Source: JALHFZ01 sp963674625 (lineage in GTDB: Bacteria > Synergistota > Synergistia > Synergistales > Aminobacteriaceae). Taken from it: 64,000 nucleotides of DNA. Location of the stretch: NCBI GenBank assembly GCA_963674625.2, contig CAXXXO010000004.1, positions 930,001 to 994,000 of the forward strand. Reading direction: 5' to 3'. Shown here in pieces: positions 1 through 8,308 of the stretch. The notes under the pieces were generated by a model that did not search any database, was not told the origin of the DNA, and saw only the letters and a list, made by a program, of their open reading frames with translations. Position numbers and translations under genes: made by a program. Within the stretch, counting starts at the first letter, position 1, and each line of letters begins with the position of its first letter.

Positions 1-532
1 CCACGGCGAAGACCTTGGGAAAAGCGAGGTAGGTCACCATGTTGGCCGGATCGATCCCCCCGGTGGGAATGAAACGGACCGCGCCGTAGGGGGCGCTCAT
101 GGCCTTCAGCATGGGAAGTCCCCCCGACTGTTCCGCGGGGAAGAACTTCACCACGTCGAGCCCCCGCTCGAGGGCCATCTCGATCTGGGAGGGGCTGTTC
201 ACTCCGGGGGTAACGGGGATGGAGTTCTCCACGCAGTAGTCCACCACGGAGGGATTGAAGCCGGGGGTCACGATGAACTTCGCCCCCGCAGCCACGGCCT
301 GCTTCACCTGGTCCCGGGTCAGAACCGTGCCGGCCCCCACGAGAAGATCGGGAAGATTCTCCGTCAGGCTGCGGATGGACTCCTCCGCGGCAGCCGTCCT
401 GAAGGTCACCTCAGCCACGGGAAGTTCTCCTTCGAGAAGAGCTCTCCCCAGGGGAAGGGCGTCCTCGGCCCGGTCGAGCTTCACCACCGGGACGATGCCC
501 AGCTCGCCTATGCGCTGCAGTATGTTTTCCAT
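1..532 (-). CDS. eda: KDPG/KHG aldolase, partial (3' end outside the window)
   Basis: Class I aldolase that splits 2-keto-3-deoxy-6-phosphogluconate (or 4-hydroxy-2-oxoglutarate) to pyruvate plus an aldehyde; cytoplasmic. I translated the minus strand: it starts MENILQRIGELGIVPVV and carries GAGTVLT, the Schiff-base lysine motif VKFFPAE, and RFIPTGGI, all typical of the Eda family. The ATG ends at 532 and follows a good AGGAG ribosome site read from the minus strand. About 177 residues are visible, against roughly 205-215 for the family, so only the C-terminal end is lost. It diverges from the opine dehydrogenase at 901 across a 368-bp AT-rich gap. Family assignment is firm; the exact substrate is not. 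Confidence 0.93.
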   Translation of the reverse strand, partial: MENILQRIGELGIVPVVKLDRAEDALPLGRALLEGELPVAEVTFRTAAAEESIRSLTENLPDLLVGAGTVLTRDQVKQAVAAGAKFIVTPGFNPSVVDYCVENSIPVTPGVNSPSQIEMALERGLDVVKFFPAEQSGGLPMLKAMSAPYGAVRFIPTGGIDPANMVTYLAFPKVFAV

Positions 533-900
533 AAAAGATTTCTCCTTTCAGTGAGGCTTCTTCCGCCAAGGATAGACAATAGACCTTCCTTCCGCAAGAG
601 CCTTTTCATCAAAAACAAGAGACCTCTATAACCGCAGATACAGCCCATTTTTTACTTAAAATAATAAAAACGGACTTTTTCTCTATTTGTCATATCTTTA
701 CAGGTTATTTCTATTTATTGAGTAAATAATTTTCAAAATAGGCCTCTAGTATCATCATAAGAGACTAGTTCTCTTATTGCTTGACTGTTGTTTCCCTTGG
801 TGATACTCTGTCTTTTATGAAGAGATACATATAATAATTTATCTTTTGAATGCAATGGAATAATTATGGGCTTCTGGAATATCATCCGAGGAGGGTTATC
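533..900. promoter_or_regulatory. Divergent intergenic region with promoter and dyad operator
   Basis: This AT-rich gap holds no gene. For the rightward cassette I see TTGACT at 781-786, a 17-bp spacer and TACTCT at 804-809, preceded by TGA, which makes an extended -10. Directly upstream, at 757-777, is a perfect dyad with 8-bp arms ATAAGAGA and TCTCTTAT around CTAGT, well placed for an activator or repressor. A second TATAAT lies at 830-835. The start of the downstream gene is set by GAGGAGGG just before the GTG at 901. Promoter calls are by eye. The regulator is likely the XRE-cupin protein at the far end of the cassette, which is inference. Confidence 0.5.
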
Positions 901-1992
901 GTGAAACAGAAGTTTGCTGTGCTTGGAAGCGGAAACGGTGCGAGAGCCTTTTGCGCCCAGATCGGCGCAAAAGGGTATGACGTTGTCATGTGGGAACCCC
1001 TTGAAGCCACAGAAGATTTCAAAAAGCTTCAAAAAGAAAAAAGAATGGCTCTCGAGGGGGACATCATTATCCAGGGGAAACTGCAGGGCGTCACCATGGA
1101 TATCGAAGAGGCAATGAAGGACGCCTCGGTTCTCTTCGTTGTAGTGCCCTCCTTCGCCCATGAGCCCATCTTTCGGAAAATGATCCCCCACCTTCAGGAC
1201 GGCCAGCACATAGTGGTCGTTCCGGGAAATTACGCGGGATTCCGTCTCCGCAAAATGATGCGCGAGGAGGGGAGCAACGCCCGGATTTCGATTTCGGAGA
1301 CCGCCTCCATGCCCTACGCGTGCCGCATCAGCAATTACGACAAAGTCATGATTTTCAAAAAGAAATTCAAGCTCCAGATGGCCACTTCCCCTGCATCCGA
1401 AACCGAAGCCGTTCACTCCGTCGTCCAAGATATTTTCGAAGGGTATGTCGAATTTCTCCCCGCTGACAGCCTGCTGGCAATCGACCTGGACAACATCAAT
1501 TTCACCCTCCATCCTCTCCCTGTGCTCTTAAACTACGGCACCATCGAAATGCATCCGAAGACCTTCCGCCACTACATGGACGGCATCACGCCGGAGATCT
1601 CCACACTCATGAACCGGATGGATGAGGAGCGTTTCCGGCTCGGAGAGGCCTGGGGAATCAAGCTCACCGATACTTTGACCCAGCTGAAAATGTATTACGG
1701 AGACAATGACGCAGCCACTATCTACGAATATGTCCAGAGCCCAGAGTCCCCTTACGTCGATCTTGTGGGACACAATATAAAGGGCCGATATCTCACCGAG
1801 GACGTCCCCGGGGTTCTCGTGCCGGCGATCCTTCTCGCAAAAAAGGCAGGGTGTGCCGTTCCTATGGTTGAAATGGTGGTGAACCTTGCCTCGACCCTTC
1901 ATGGGGTCGACTACATGAAAGATGGCACAACTCTGAAAGCTCTCGGCATCGACGATCTCTACATGGAGGAGATCAAAAAACTTCAGGGTTAA
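901..1992 (+). CDS. Opine dehydrogenase-family NAD(P)-dependent oxidoreductase (copy 1)
   Basis: Family enzymes reversibly oxidise opines (secondary amines made from an amino acid and a 2-oxo acid), releasing both parts. The 363-residue product has an N-terminal Rossmann fold with GSGNGA at residues 9-14. The C-terminal helical domain carries an Asn-rich segment ending in His204 (NFTLHP), matching the catalytic His of octopine/nopaline dehydrogenases, and a later RYLTEDVP motif shared with the second copy at 4094. I chose the GTG at 901 because GAGGAGGG lies directly before it; an upstream in-frame ATG at 850 has no such site. It leads a cassette with a TRAP transporter. Catabolic direction and substrate are inferred. 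Confidence 0.82.
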   Translation: MKQKFAVLGSGNGARAFCAQIGAKGYDVVMWEPLEATEDFKKLQKEKRMALEGDIIIQGKLQGVTMDIEEAMKDASVLFVVVPSFAHEPIFRKMIPHLQDGQHIVVVPGNYAGFRLRKMMREEGSNARISISETASMPYACRISNYDKVMIFKKKFKLQMATSPASETEAVHSVVQDIFEGYVEFLPADSLLAIDLDNINFTLHPLPVLLNYGTIEMHPKTFRHYMDGITPEISTLMNRMDEERFRLGEAWGIKLTDTLTQLKMYYGDNDAATIYEYVQSPESPYVDLVGHNIKGRYLTEDVPGVLVPAILLAKKAGCAVPMVEMVVNLASTLHGVDYMKDGTTLKALGIDDLYMEEIKKLQG

Positions 1993-2005
1993 TCCTTTGG
2001 TCTGC

Positions 2006-2056
2006 GGGCGCAAGATCTTCCGTCCCGGCGGAGTTCCTCTGAAGAGTCTTGCGCCC
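2006..2056 (+). other. Intercistronic stem-loop after opine dehydrogenase 1
   Basis: A strong inverted repeat: GGGCGCAAGATCTTC (2006-2020) pairs with GAAGAGTCTTGCGCCC (2041-2056) through a 10-bp perfect stem, a small bulge and five more pairs. No T-run follows, so it is more likely an mRNA 3'-end stabiliser or partial terminator that sets expression of the first gene apart from the transporter genes. The remaining bases to 2224 hold no gene I can support. Confidence 0.5.
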
Positions 2057-2224
2057 CGGCGCGACTGCGGATGCAATAAGATTTCTTCCCGTTTAAAACA
2101 GGATCCCCGTATCTCCGCTACGTCTGGCAAGTCAGTTCCAAAAAGTATCCGCCGCGAATTTTGCTGTTCTTACCGCTGAGTTCGCCCGATTCGCTCAGGG
2201 TTTAAGAGAGAAAGGGAGGGTGCA

Positions 2225-2755
2225 ATGGTTACCGCTTATACTCGCATTCTTGCGGTTTTCGGCAGCGTTCAGTCATTTTTTCTCGTTTTTCTGATGACGG
2301 GAGTTTCATTTCTTGTCTTCGGCCAGGTTCTTCTTCGGTATGTCTTCCGGGCTCCCCTTATGGGCATCGAAGAACTGCTGTTTTTCCCCACATGCTGGCT
2401 CTATCTTTTCGGAGCCGTCAAGGCCTCGGAAGAAGGGGTCCAGGTTGTGGCCAGGGTTCTTGAGATATTCTTCAAACGACAGAAGAGCGTCTGGCTGGTC
2501 CGTTTCATAGCTTCCTGCTGTTCCTTCCTCGTCCTTCTCTGGCTGACGTATTGGGGCTGGAATTACTGGAAATACGCATTCCGGATGAACAAGGAGAGCG
2601 CTACCCTTTTCATTCCGATGGTATGGGCCGAGGCCACAGTATTCATCAGCTTCGTCCTCATGAGTTTTTACACCTTTCTCGAGATCTACCGGCACTTTCA
2701 GCTCTGGAGAAATACGCCCGCTTCTCTGCCTGTCGTAAAGGAGAACCAGGAATGA
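2225..2755 (+). CDS. dctQ: TRAP transporter small permease (DctQ type)
   Basis: Small membrane subunit of a tripartite ATP-independent periplasmic transporter, a sodium- or proton-coupled importer of organic anions. The 176-residue product has four hydrophobic segments. It contains the family stretch GIEELLFFPTCWLYLFGA in the first third, where DctQ proteins usually have an EE pair and an aromatic-rich helix. It starts at an ATG after an AGGGAGGG site. Its stop overlaps the start of the large permease by four bases (ATGA), so the two are translationally coupled. With the large permease and the binding protein at 5231 it forms a complete TRAP system interleaved with two opine-type dehydrogenases. 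Confidence 0.9.
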   Translation: MVTAYTRILAVFGSVQSFFLVFLMTGVSFLVFGQVLLRYVFRAPLMGIEELLFFPTCWLYLFGAVKASEEGVQVVARVLEIFFKRQKSVWLVRFIASCCSFLVLLWLTYWGWNYWKYAFRMNKESATLFIPMVWAEATVFISFVLMSFYTFLEIYRHFQLWRNTPASLPVVKENQE

Positions 2756-4053
2756 CATTCGCACTCATTTCCCTCGCAATTCTCGTGGTGCTGCTCTCCT
2801 TCGGAGTTCCCCTCCCCTTCTGTTTCGGGGCCGCCCTCATGTATATGAACCTCGTGGCGGAGGTCTCCATGAAGGGAATGCTCATGTGGGGACTGCAGCA
2901 GATTCTGAGCCCGGTCCTTCTGTGCGCCCCTCTCTTCATATTCGCGGGAGGGCTTATGAGCGAAAGCGGAATAGCCCGCTCCCTTCTTGATTTCGTCGAC
3001 ACATTTGTCGGGCGGATCCGGGGAGGACTGGGCGTTGTGGCAACAGTAAGCTGCGCCATCATCGGCGCCATTTCCGGCAGCGGCCTGACCGGGCTTGCCG
3101 CCACGGGGCCTATCATGATCCCCCGGATGGCGGAACGGGGGTATCCGAGAGGCTATGCGGCAGCCCTGGTTACGGACTCATCCATTCTCGGCCTTCTCAT
3201 ACCGCCGAGCGTCGTCATGGTCATCTACGGATGGGTCACCGAGACCTCCATTCTTGCGTGCTTTCTTTCGACACTCATCCCCGGACTCCTGATAACGTTT
3301 CTCTTTTCGGTCATCAACGTCGTCCAGGCGAAAAAATTTCCTCTCATCATGGATCCCGAACTCCCGCCCGCACAGCGAAGAGCTCACAAGGCAAGAAAGT
3401 TCCGTGAGGCTCTGCCGGCCCTTCTGATGCCGATCATCATTCTCGGCGGAATCTACGGCGGCATCATGACGCCCACGGAAGCCGCGGCGGTTGCGGTAGT
3501 TTACTCCCTTCCCCTGGGTTTCTGGGTCTACAAAGGATTGACATGGCCGAGCTTTTTCAGGGTGACAAAGGATTCAACCACGGCGATCGGCTCCATACTT
3601 CTCATGATCTACTGCAGTCTCATGCTCAGCCAGACCTACGTGGTGCTCAGAGTTCCCCAGGCCATCGTCGAAACCCTCTTCGGAGTCACCGAGAACAAGG
3701 CCGTTCTCCTCATCCTCATCAACTTCATGCTCTTCTTTCTCGGCATGATCGTCAACGACATCACGGGGGTTATCCTCGTAGCGCCCCTTCTTCTGCCCCT
3801 CGTTCAGGCGATAGGGGTTCATCCCGTTCAGTTCGCGGCCATCATCGGCGTCAACCTCGCCATGGGAGGAGTCACACCCCCCTATGCGAGCATCCTCTAC
3901 CTCGGGATGCGCATAGGAAAGGTGGAGTTCCTGGAAATCCTCAAGCCCGCTATGACGTTTCTTATCCTGGGATATGTTCCCATCGTTTTTCTAACCAGCT
4001 TCTTTCCGGAGCTTTCCCTTTTCCTGCCGAGGATAATGGGATTTTTAAGATAA
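2752..4053 (+). CDS. dctM: TRAP transporter large permease (DctM type)
   Basis: Main transport subunit of the TRAP importer, a 433-residue integral membrane protein of about 12 helices, the normal DctM length. Visible family features are the Gly/Ser-rich reentrant motif around AIIGAISGSGLTGLAATGPIM and a second symmetrical one near IVNDITGVILVAPLLLP, plus GGVTPPYA near the C-terminus. A longer open frame upstream is only read-through of the out-of-frame dctQ gene. The true ATG at 2752 overlaps the dctQ stop by four bases. The substrate cannot be read from sequence; the neighbours suggest an opine-like or related N-substituted amino acid. Confidence 0.93.
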   Translation: MTFALISLAILVVLLSFGVPLPFCFGAALMYMNLVAEVSMKGMLMWGLQQILSPVLLCAPLFIFAGGLMSESGIARSLLDFVDTFVGRIRGGLGVVATVSCAIIGAISGSGLTGLAATGPIMIPRMAERGYPRGYAAALVTDSSILGLLIPPSVVMVIYGWVTETSILACFLSTLIPGLLITFLFSVINVVQAKKFPLIMDPELPPAQRRAHKARKFREALPALLMPIIILGGIYGGIMTPTEAAAVAVVYSLPLGFWVYKGLTWPSFFRVTKDSTTAIGSILLMIYCSLMLSQTYVVLRVPQAIVETLFGVTENKAVLLILINFMLFFLGMIVNDITGVILVAPLLLPLVQAIGVHPVQFAAIIGVNLAMGGVTPPYASILYLGMRIGKVEFLEILKPAMTFLILGYVPIVFLTSFFPELSLFLPRIMGFLR

Positions 4054-4093
4054 CGCTCTCGCTTCATCTCACAACCAAGAGGAGGACAGTACA

Positions 4094-5191
4094 ATGACAG
4101 CAGTGAAAGTCTCGGTTCTCGGTGCAGGAAACGGCGGCCAGGCCCTGGCGGCAGGGCTGGCAAAACAGGGTTGTGACGTCACTCTTTTCGAGCATCCGGA
4201 TTTTGCCGCGAGCATCGGACCCATCAAAAAAAGCGGAAAGATCAGCCTCATCGGATCCTTTGAGGGATCATTCCCCGTCAAAGCAACGACGTCAGGAAAG
4301 GAAGCGGCGGATGGAACCCGATATCTTTTCATGGTTTCACCTTCCTTTGCCCAGCGCCCCCTCTTTGAAGAAGTCCTTCCTCATCTTGAAAACGGCAGCG
4401 CAGTAGTCTTCATACCGGGAAACTTTTTCTCCTTCGAAGCCGCCGCCCTCCTCCGGGAGAAACGGCCCGAAGTGAAGGTAACGCTGGCCGAGACGAATAC
4501 GCTTCCCTATGCCTGCAGGCTCGAGGAGCCCGGAAAAGTAAATATCTGGGGAATCAAGCAGAAAATCGACATTGCGGCACTTCCTGCTGACCGGACAGCA
4601 TCCCTTGCGGAAGAACTGAAGGCATTCTTCGTTCTCCCTCTCGAACAGTCTCCTTCCACTCTGGCAATTGGACTTTCCAATATGAATCTCGTGATCCACA
4701 GCGCGGGAGTTCTTCTGAACGCCGGGCGCATCGAATCCACCAAGGGCGCCTTCCGCTTCTATACAGACGGGGTTACTGAAACCGTGGGTAAACTTCAGCA
4801 GATTATAGACAATGAAAGGAGGGGGACAGCAAAGGCTTTTGGAATGAACCTGAAGTCCGGCCTTGAATTTATGCGGGAATCCTACGGAACGGAGGGGGAT
4901 ACCCTCCACGAAGTCCTTTCGGGAAATCCGGCCTATGGAGCCCACGGGAACGACGCACCGAAAACGGTCAACCACCGCTACGTTACGGAGGATGTTCCGT
5001 ACCTCCTCGTTCCCATGCTCGAAATGGCTGTCCTTGCCGGAGTGGAAACGCCTGTTGCAAATGCCCTGGTAACCCTCTGGTCGGCCCTTCTCGACAGAGA
5101 TTTTCGCAGCGAAGGGCGAACTCTGAAACGGCTCGGGCTCGAGAGTATGACTGTTAAGCAGATTGTTGAATATGCGGAAAAAGGTTTCTAA
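4094..5191 (+). CDS. Opine dehydrogenase-family NAD(P)-dependent oxidoreductase (copy 2)
   Basis: Second member of the family in this cassette: 365 residues, Rossmann motif GAGNGG at about 10-15, PSFAQRPLFEEVLPHLENG matching the corresponding stretch of copy 1, His202 in NMNLVIHS as the likely catalytic residue, and RYVTEDVPYLLVP near the C-terminus. The two copies are clearly homologous but far apart in sequence and differ in the substrate-facing middle region, so this is not a recent duplication. They may act on different opines or on opposite stereoisomers. It starts at an ATG after AGAGGAGG and lies 40 bp after dctM, in the same transcript. Function is by family; substrate unknown. Confidence 0.82.
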   Translation: MTAVKVSVLGAGNGGQALAAGLAKQGCDVTLFEHPDFAASIGPIKKSGKISLIGSFEGSFPVKATTSGKEAADGTRYLFMVSPSFAQRPLFEEVLPHLENGSAVVFIPGNFFSFEAAALLREKRPEVKVTLAETNTLPYACRLEEPGKVNIWGIKQKIDIAALPADRTASLAEELKAFFVLPLEQSPSTLAIGLSNMNLVIHSAGVLLNAGRIESTKGAFRFYTDGVTETVGKLQQIIDNERRGTAKAFGMNLKSGLEFMRESYGTEGDTLHEVLSGNPAYGAHGNDAPKTVNHRYVTEDVPYLLVPMLEMAVLAGVETPVANALVTLWSALLDRDFRSEGRTLKRLGLESMTVKQIVEYAEKGF

Positions 5192-5230
5192 ACGGGGCTG
5201 ACGGCCTCATATTTCAAAGGAGGATTACGA

Positions 5231-6232
5231 ATGCTGAAAAAATGCCTGTTCCTGTTCGTTCTTGTGTCACTGCTTTTTGCGTCCGCTTCTTTTGCCGCGT
5301 CTGACAAATATGTCTGGAAGATTTCTCACGTCAGGCCCGCCGGTTCGCCCGTGGACAAGGACCTTCAGTGGCTGAAAGAGAAACTCACCAAGGATTCCGA
5401 AGGCCGCATCACCCTGGAGATCTTCGCCGCCAGCCAGCTCGGCGACTACGGAGTCGTACAGGAAAAAGTCGGGCTCGGATCGGTGGAAATGGCCCTGCAG
5501 CCTATCCTTCCCTCTTCTGACAAGGCAATTCAGATGATCAACCTGCCCTATATCGTCAAAGACTGGGCGGGAGTGCGGAAGAACTACGTCTCCAGTTCAC
5601 CCTTCATTCAGTGGTTCGCCGGTGTGGTAGCGAAGCAGGATATTAAACTGCTGAGCGTATGGCCTGTGTATTTCGGCGGAGTCGCAACAGCCAAGGAACC
5701 CGCTGCACCCGGCAATCCCGATGTCCCCAAGGGGTTGAAGCTCAGGGTTCCGCCTTCTAAATCCTTCGAACTTCTCGCCGAGGCGATGAACTACCAGCCG
5801 AGCCCTCTTCCATTCGCGGAGGTCTTTACCGCCATCCAGACGGGAATTGTGGACGGAGCCATGGGATCGGGAGCTGAAGGCTACTATTCGAACTTCAGAG
5901 ACGTCATCAAGTTCTACATTCCTGCAAATACCCACTTCGAAGAGTGGTTCCTCTGCATGAACGCCGAACTGTGGGAGTCTCTTTCAGAGAACGACAAAAA
6001 GATAGTACAGGATGCCGCCCTCGCTCTCGAGGAGCGCCGGGTTGCCATGGCCGAGGCTGAAACTGCCGAACAGGAAAAGAAACTGGAGGATTACGGAATT
6101 AAGGTCATTCGGCTCACAGACGAGAACCTGGCTGCCAACGCGAAGAATGCCAAGAATAAAGTGTGGCCGGCAGTTCGTGAGATTATGGGAGAAAAAATTT
6201 TCGATGACGCCATGTCGAAGATAGTGGAATAG
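5231..6232 (+). CDS. dctP: TRAP transporter substrate-binding protein (DctP type)
   Basis: Periplasmic solute receptor that captures the substrate and delivers it to the DctQM permease. The 333-residue product has a cleavable signal peptide (MLKKCLFLFVLVSLLFASASFAA), then the DctP fold: SHVRPAGSPVDKDLQWLKEK at the N-terminus, LRVPPSKSFELLAEAMN, and PLPFAEVFTAIQTGIVDG, where the family keeps a conserved Arg that binds the substrate carboxylate and the PxxEVYTALQxGVVDG pattern. It starts at an ATG after AAAGGAGG. It is last in the cassette, ahead of a strong terminator. Placing the receptor after a dehydrogenase rather than beside its permeases is unusual for TRAP operons. Confidence 0.93.
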   Translation: MLKKCLFLFVLVSLLFASASFAASDKYVWKISHVRPAGSPVDKDLQWLKEKLTKDSEGRITLEIFAASQLGDYGVVQEKVGLGSVEMALQPILPSSDKAIQMINLPYIVKDWAGVRKNYVSSSPFIQWFAGVVAKQDIKLLSVWPVYFGGVATAKEPAAPGNPDVPKGLKLRVPPSKSFELLAEAMNYQPSPLPFAEVFTAIQTGIVDGAMGSGAEGYYSNFRDVIKFYIPANTHFEEWFLCMNAELWESLSENDKKIVQDAALALEERRVAMAEAETAEQEKKLEDYGIKVIRLTDENLAANAKNAKNKVWPAVREIMGEKIFDDAMSKIVE

Positions 6233-6250
6233 AACTCTTAAAAAGTTTTT

Positions 6251-6302
6251 CTGCCTGATAAAAATGAGCCTTCCTGCGGGAAGGCTCATTTTTATCAGGC
6301 AG
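6251..6302. terminator. Bidirectional intrinsic terminator, 24-bp perfect arms
   Basis: The arms at 6251-6274 and 6279-6302 are perfectly complementary around a TGCG loop. The GAGCCTTCC core is GC-rich and the flank contains a run of five T on each strand. It lies between the convergent dctP and XRE-cupin genes, so it can end transcription from both sides. Confidence 0.85.
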
Positions 6303-6311
6303 CGCAATATA

Positions 6312-6896
6312 TTATCTTTTAACTGCAAAAAGAAGAGCGCGGCATATATCCGGCCCGTGAGCCCTTCCGCCGTGAGGATGGCTTCCGTCGACGAATATGC
6401 TGTCGCCGGGCTTCAGATGGTAACACTCACTCTCGAAATAATAATCCAGTTCTCCCTCGAGAACGTAAGTGAACTCATCCATTTCATGAACGAAGTTCGG
6501 ACACCCCTTGCTTCGGGGATCGTAATCGTAGGTTATGAAGTAGGGAATAAAATTCTTGTTGAAAAGCCGGTCGCTGATGATCTCGAAACGGTATCCGTAA
6601 GGGGCTTTTCGGCTCGATAAAGGACGGGGGCCATCTCTTCTCATGACAATGCAATTCAGGTAGTCGTCAGCCCTGAGAAAGTCCTCGAAGTTGACGTTCA
6701 GGCATTTGGCGATCCGGGAAAAGGTCGAGATGGGAGAACTGATCTGACCAAGCTCGATTTTGGAGAGGGTTGCCTTGGAGAGTCCCGCTTTTTCCGCCAG
6801 GTCCTTCTGTATGAGACCTGCCGCTTTCCGGAGTTCCCGGATCCTATTCCCGATACGGACTTCAATATTCACATCATCGAAAGGCACACATTTCAC
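6312..6896 (-). CDS. XRE-family regulator with C-terminal cupin domain
   Basis: A 194-residue transcription factor. Residues 12-66 form a helix-turn-helix of the lambda-repressor type (GNRIRELRKAAGLIQKDLAE followed by GLSKATLSKIE). The C-terminal half is a cupin_2 barrel (FVHEMDEFTYVLEGELDYYF and KPGDSIFVDGSHPHGGRA) that would bind a small effector. Such proteins often control nearby amino acid or polyamine catabolism genes. The start is a GTG at 6896 with a weak GAGG upstream; the start is therefore less certain than the stop. It faces the opine/TRAP cassette convergently and is the best candidate for its control, perhaps through the dyad at 757-777. Confidence 0.87.
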   Translation of the reverse strand: MKCVPFDDVNIEVRIGNRIRELRKAAGLIQKDLAEKAGLSKATLSKIELGQISSPISTFSRIAKCLNVNFEDFLRADDYLNCIVMRRDGPRPLSSRKAPYGYRFEIISDRLFNKNFIPYFITYDYDPRSKGCPNFVHEMDEFTYVLEGELDYYFESECYHLKPGDSIFVDGSHPHGGRAHGPDICRALLFAVKR

Positions 6897-7045
6897 ATCC
6901 TCATCGTTTCCACGAGATCACAAGTACAACTAACATCCCGAAGAATCATATCACAGGATGCAAAACTAAGGAAAAATTCGAGATGTATCAATGAATACCC
7001 GTCCCTTTTTTACGGAATGGGCAGTTTGCGGTGAAAGAAAACCTC

Positions 7046-7510
7046 TTATTCCGCTGCCTGGACGAGGACTTCCTTTTCGCTGGAGGAGAAAATCTGGTCG
7101 AGATCGAGAACGATGATCAGCCGGGCATCCACTTTCGCCACTCCGCGGATAAAGTCTGCCCCTATTCCTCCGGCGACAATGGGAGGCGTGGGTTCCATGG
7201 AATCATCGGGAATCCGTAGAATTTCCGAGACCCCGTCCACGATGATGCCTATATTCTGCCCCGCGATATTCACCACGATGATCCGCCGGGCTGATTCCTC
7301 CGCAACCGCTGTATTTGCAACCCGGAAGCGCTTGCAGAGGTCGACTATGGGGACGATCTGCCCCCGGAGGTTCACGATTCCCTCCACAAAATCCATTGCC
7401 TGGGGAATGGCGGTGATATTCTGAATGCGCACGATCTCCCGAACGCGGGAGATGTCGATGCCGAATTCTTCTTTGCCGAGACCGAAAACCACGAGCTGCT
7501 GATCAGCCAA
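7046..7510 (-). CDS. cheW: CheW-like chemotaxis coupling protein
   Basis: Adaptor linking chemoreceptors to the CheA kinase. The 154-residue product has the CheW fold throughout: LVVFGLGKEEFGIDISRVREIV, ITAIPQAMDFVEGIVNLRGQIVPIVDL (the NLRG signature), and a late DGVSEILRIPDDSMEPTPP. It starts at TTG (7510) with a G-rich region in place of a strong ribosome site. On the minus strand TTGTTC (7585-7590) and TATAGT (7561-7566) with an 18-bp spacer make a plausible promoter. No other chemotaxis genes are nearby; it stands alone downstream of a PilZ gene, so its partner receptor and kinase are elsewhere. Confidence 0.93.
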   Translation of the reverse strand: MADQQLVVFGLGKEEFGIDISRVREIVRIQNITAIPQAMDFVEGIVNLRGQIVPIVDLCKRFRVANTAVAEESARRIIVVNIAGQNIGIIVDGVSEILRIPDDSMEPTPPIVAGGIGADFIRGVAKVDARLIIVLDLDQIFSSSEKEVLVQAAE

Positions 7511-7631
7511 TGCCCCTGCCCCCTTGGAAATGATTTGAAAGTAAAATGCTATTCTGATTTACTATACAAAATAAAGAGCTTCTGGAACAATAATCCAGTA
7601 ATTGCCAGACAACAATGTCAGTTCGGGCCCC

Positions 7632-8039
7632 TCAGTTTCTCCGCACCGAGCAGCCATACAGCGCCGCAAGCTTGAATTGATCCTCAGGTGTAGGGCCGCT
7701 GAACTCGACCCCTACGGTAAAAAAACCCTTTCCCCGGCTGTAGATCCTCAGAAAATAACCGGAGAGAATAAAGAACTCTCCCCTCAGAAGAAAACGGAAG
7801 CGGCTGTCAGTCCAGTTGAACTGTTCCTCCCGGAGCCTGACATTCCGAAAGACCGAGTCGAACCGGACCTTCATTCCCGCTGCGCTCAGATCGAGCACTT
7901 CCATGGGAAGCCAGGAAGAAAGCTCCTCGACGAAGAATTCTCCCCGCAGTGAGCACTCCACTCGCTCGAGAGTCCTTTGTTCGAAGGGAGTTTTTCGGTT
8001 CTTTCCGGACAAAAGGGGATTCAATTTTTTGAAGACCAT
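7632..8039 (-). CDS. PilZ-domain protein (probable c-di-GMP receptor)
   Basis: A 135-residue protein. It has the two c-di-GMP binding elements of PilZ domains: an Arg-rich RTLER segment (RxxxR) near residue 22 and DLSAAG (the D/NxSxxG motif) about 30 residues on, followed by a beta-barrel with hydrophobic strands. I place the start at the ATG ending at 8039 because GCGGAGGAACC precedes it; a longer open frame reaches 8093 without such a site. No other domain is attached. With the neighbouring CheW gene it suggests motility or surface-behaviour control. Ligand binding is inferred from the motifs. Confidence 0.8.
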   Translation of the reverse strand: MVFKKLNPLLSGKNRKTPFEQRTLERVECSLRGEFFVEELSSWLPMEVLDLSAAGMKVRFDSVFRNVRLREEQFNWTDSRFRFLLRGEFFILSGYFLRIYSRGKGFFTVGVEFSGPTPEDQFKLAALYGCSVRRN

Positions 8040-8201
8040 GGTTCCTCCGCTAAAAAAGGTTGATGAAGGGCTTTTTCCCAGGTCCCGTTCCATTTTTATC
8101 TTATCACACCAATTTCTCCTCGCTGAAAAACCTTTTTCTATTTCGGCCCAAAGATCTTTTCCTCCCCCTCAAAACCGCAGAAGTGAAATGAAATGCAAAA
8201 A

Positions 8202-8253
8202 TTGACAACAGGAAAAAACTAGGATAAACTGCTGTAAAACGTTTGCGCAAACG
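8202..8253 (+). promoter_or_regulatory. Promoter and LacI-type operator of the regulator gene
   Basis: TTGACA (8202-8207), a 17-bp spacer and TAACT-like TAAACT (8225-8230) form a sigma-70 promoter. Ten bases after the -10, at 8240-8253, is the perfect 14-bp palindrome CGTTTGCGCAAACG, with the central CG pair and AAAC/GTTT flanks usual for LacI-family sites. It covers the expected transcription start, which fits autorepression by the gene it precedes. Confidence 0.75.
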
Positions 8254-8308
8254 ATTTATCGAGCTTGCATTTGATCTTTCTTCCTCAAGACGGCAGGAGG
8301 GGGCTCTC

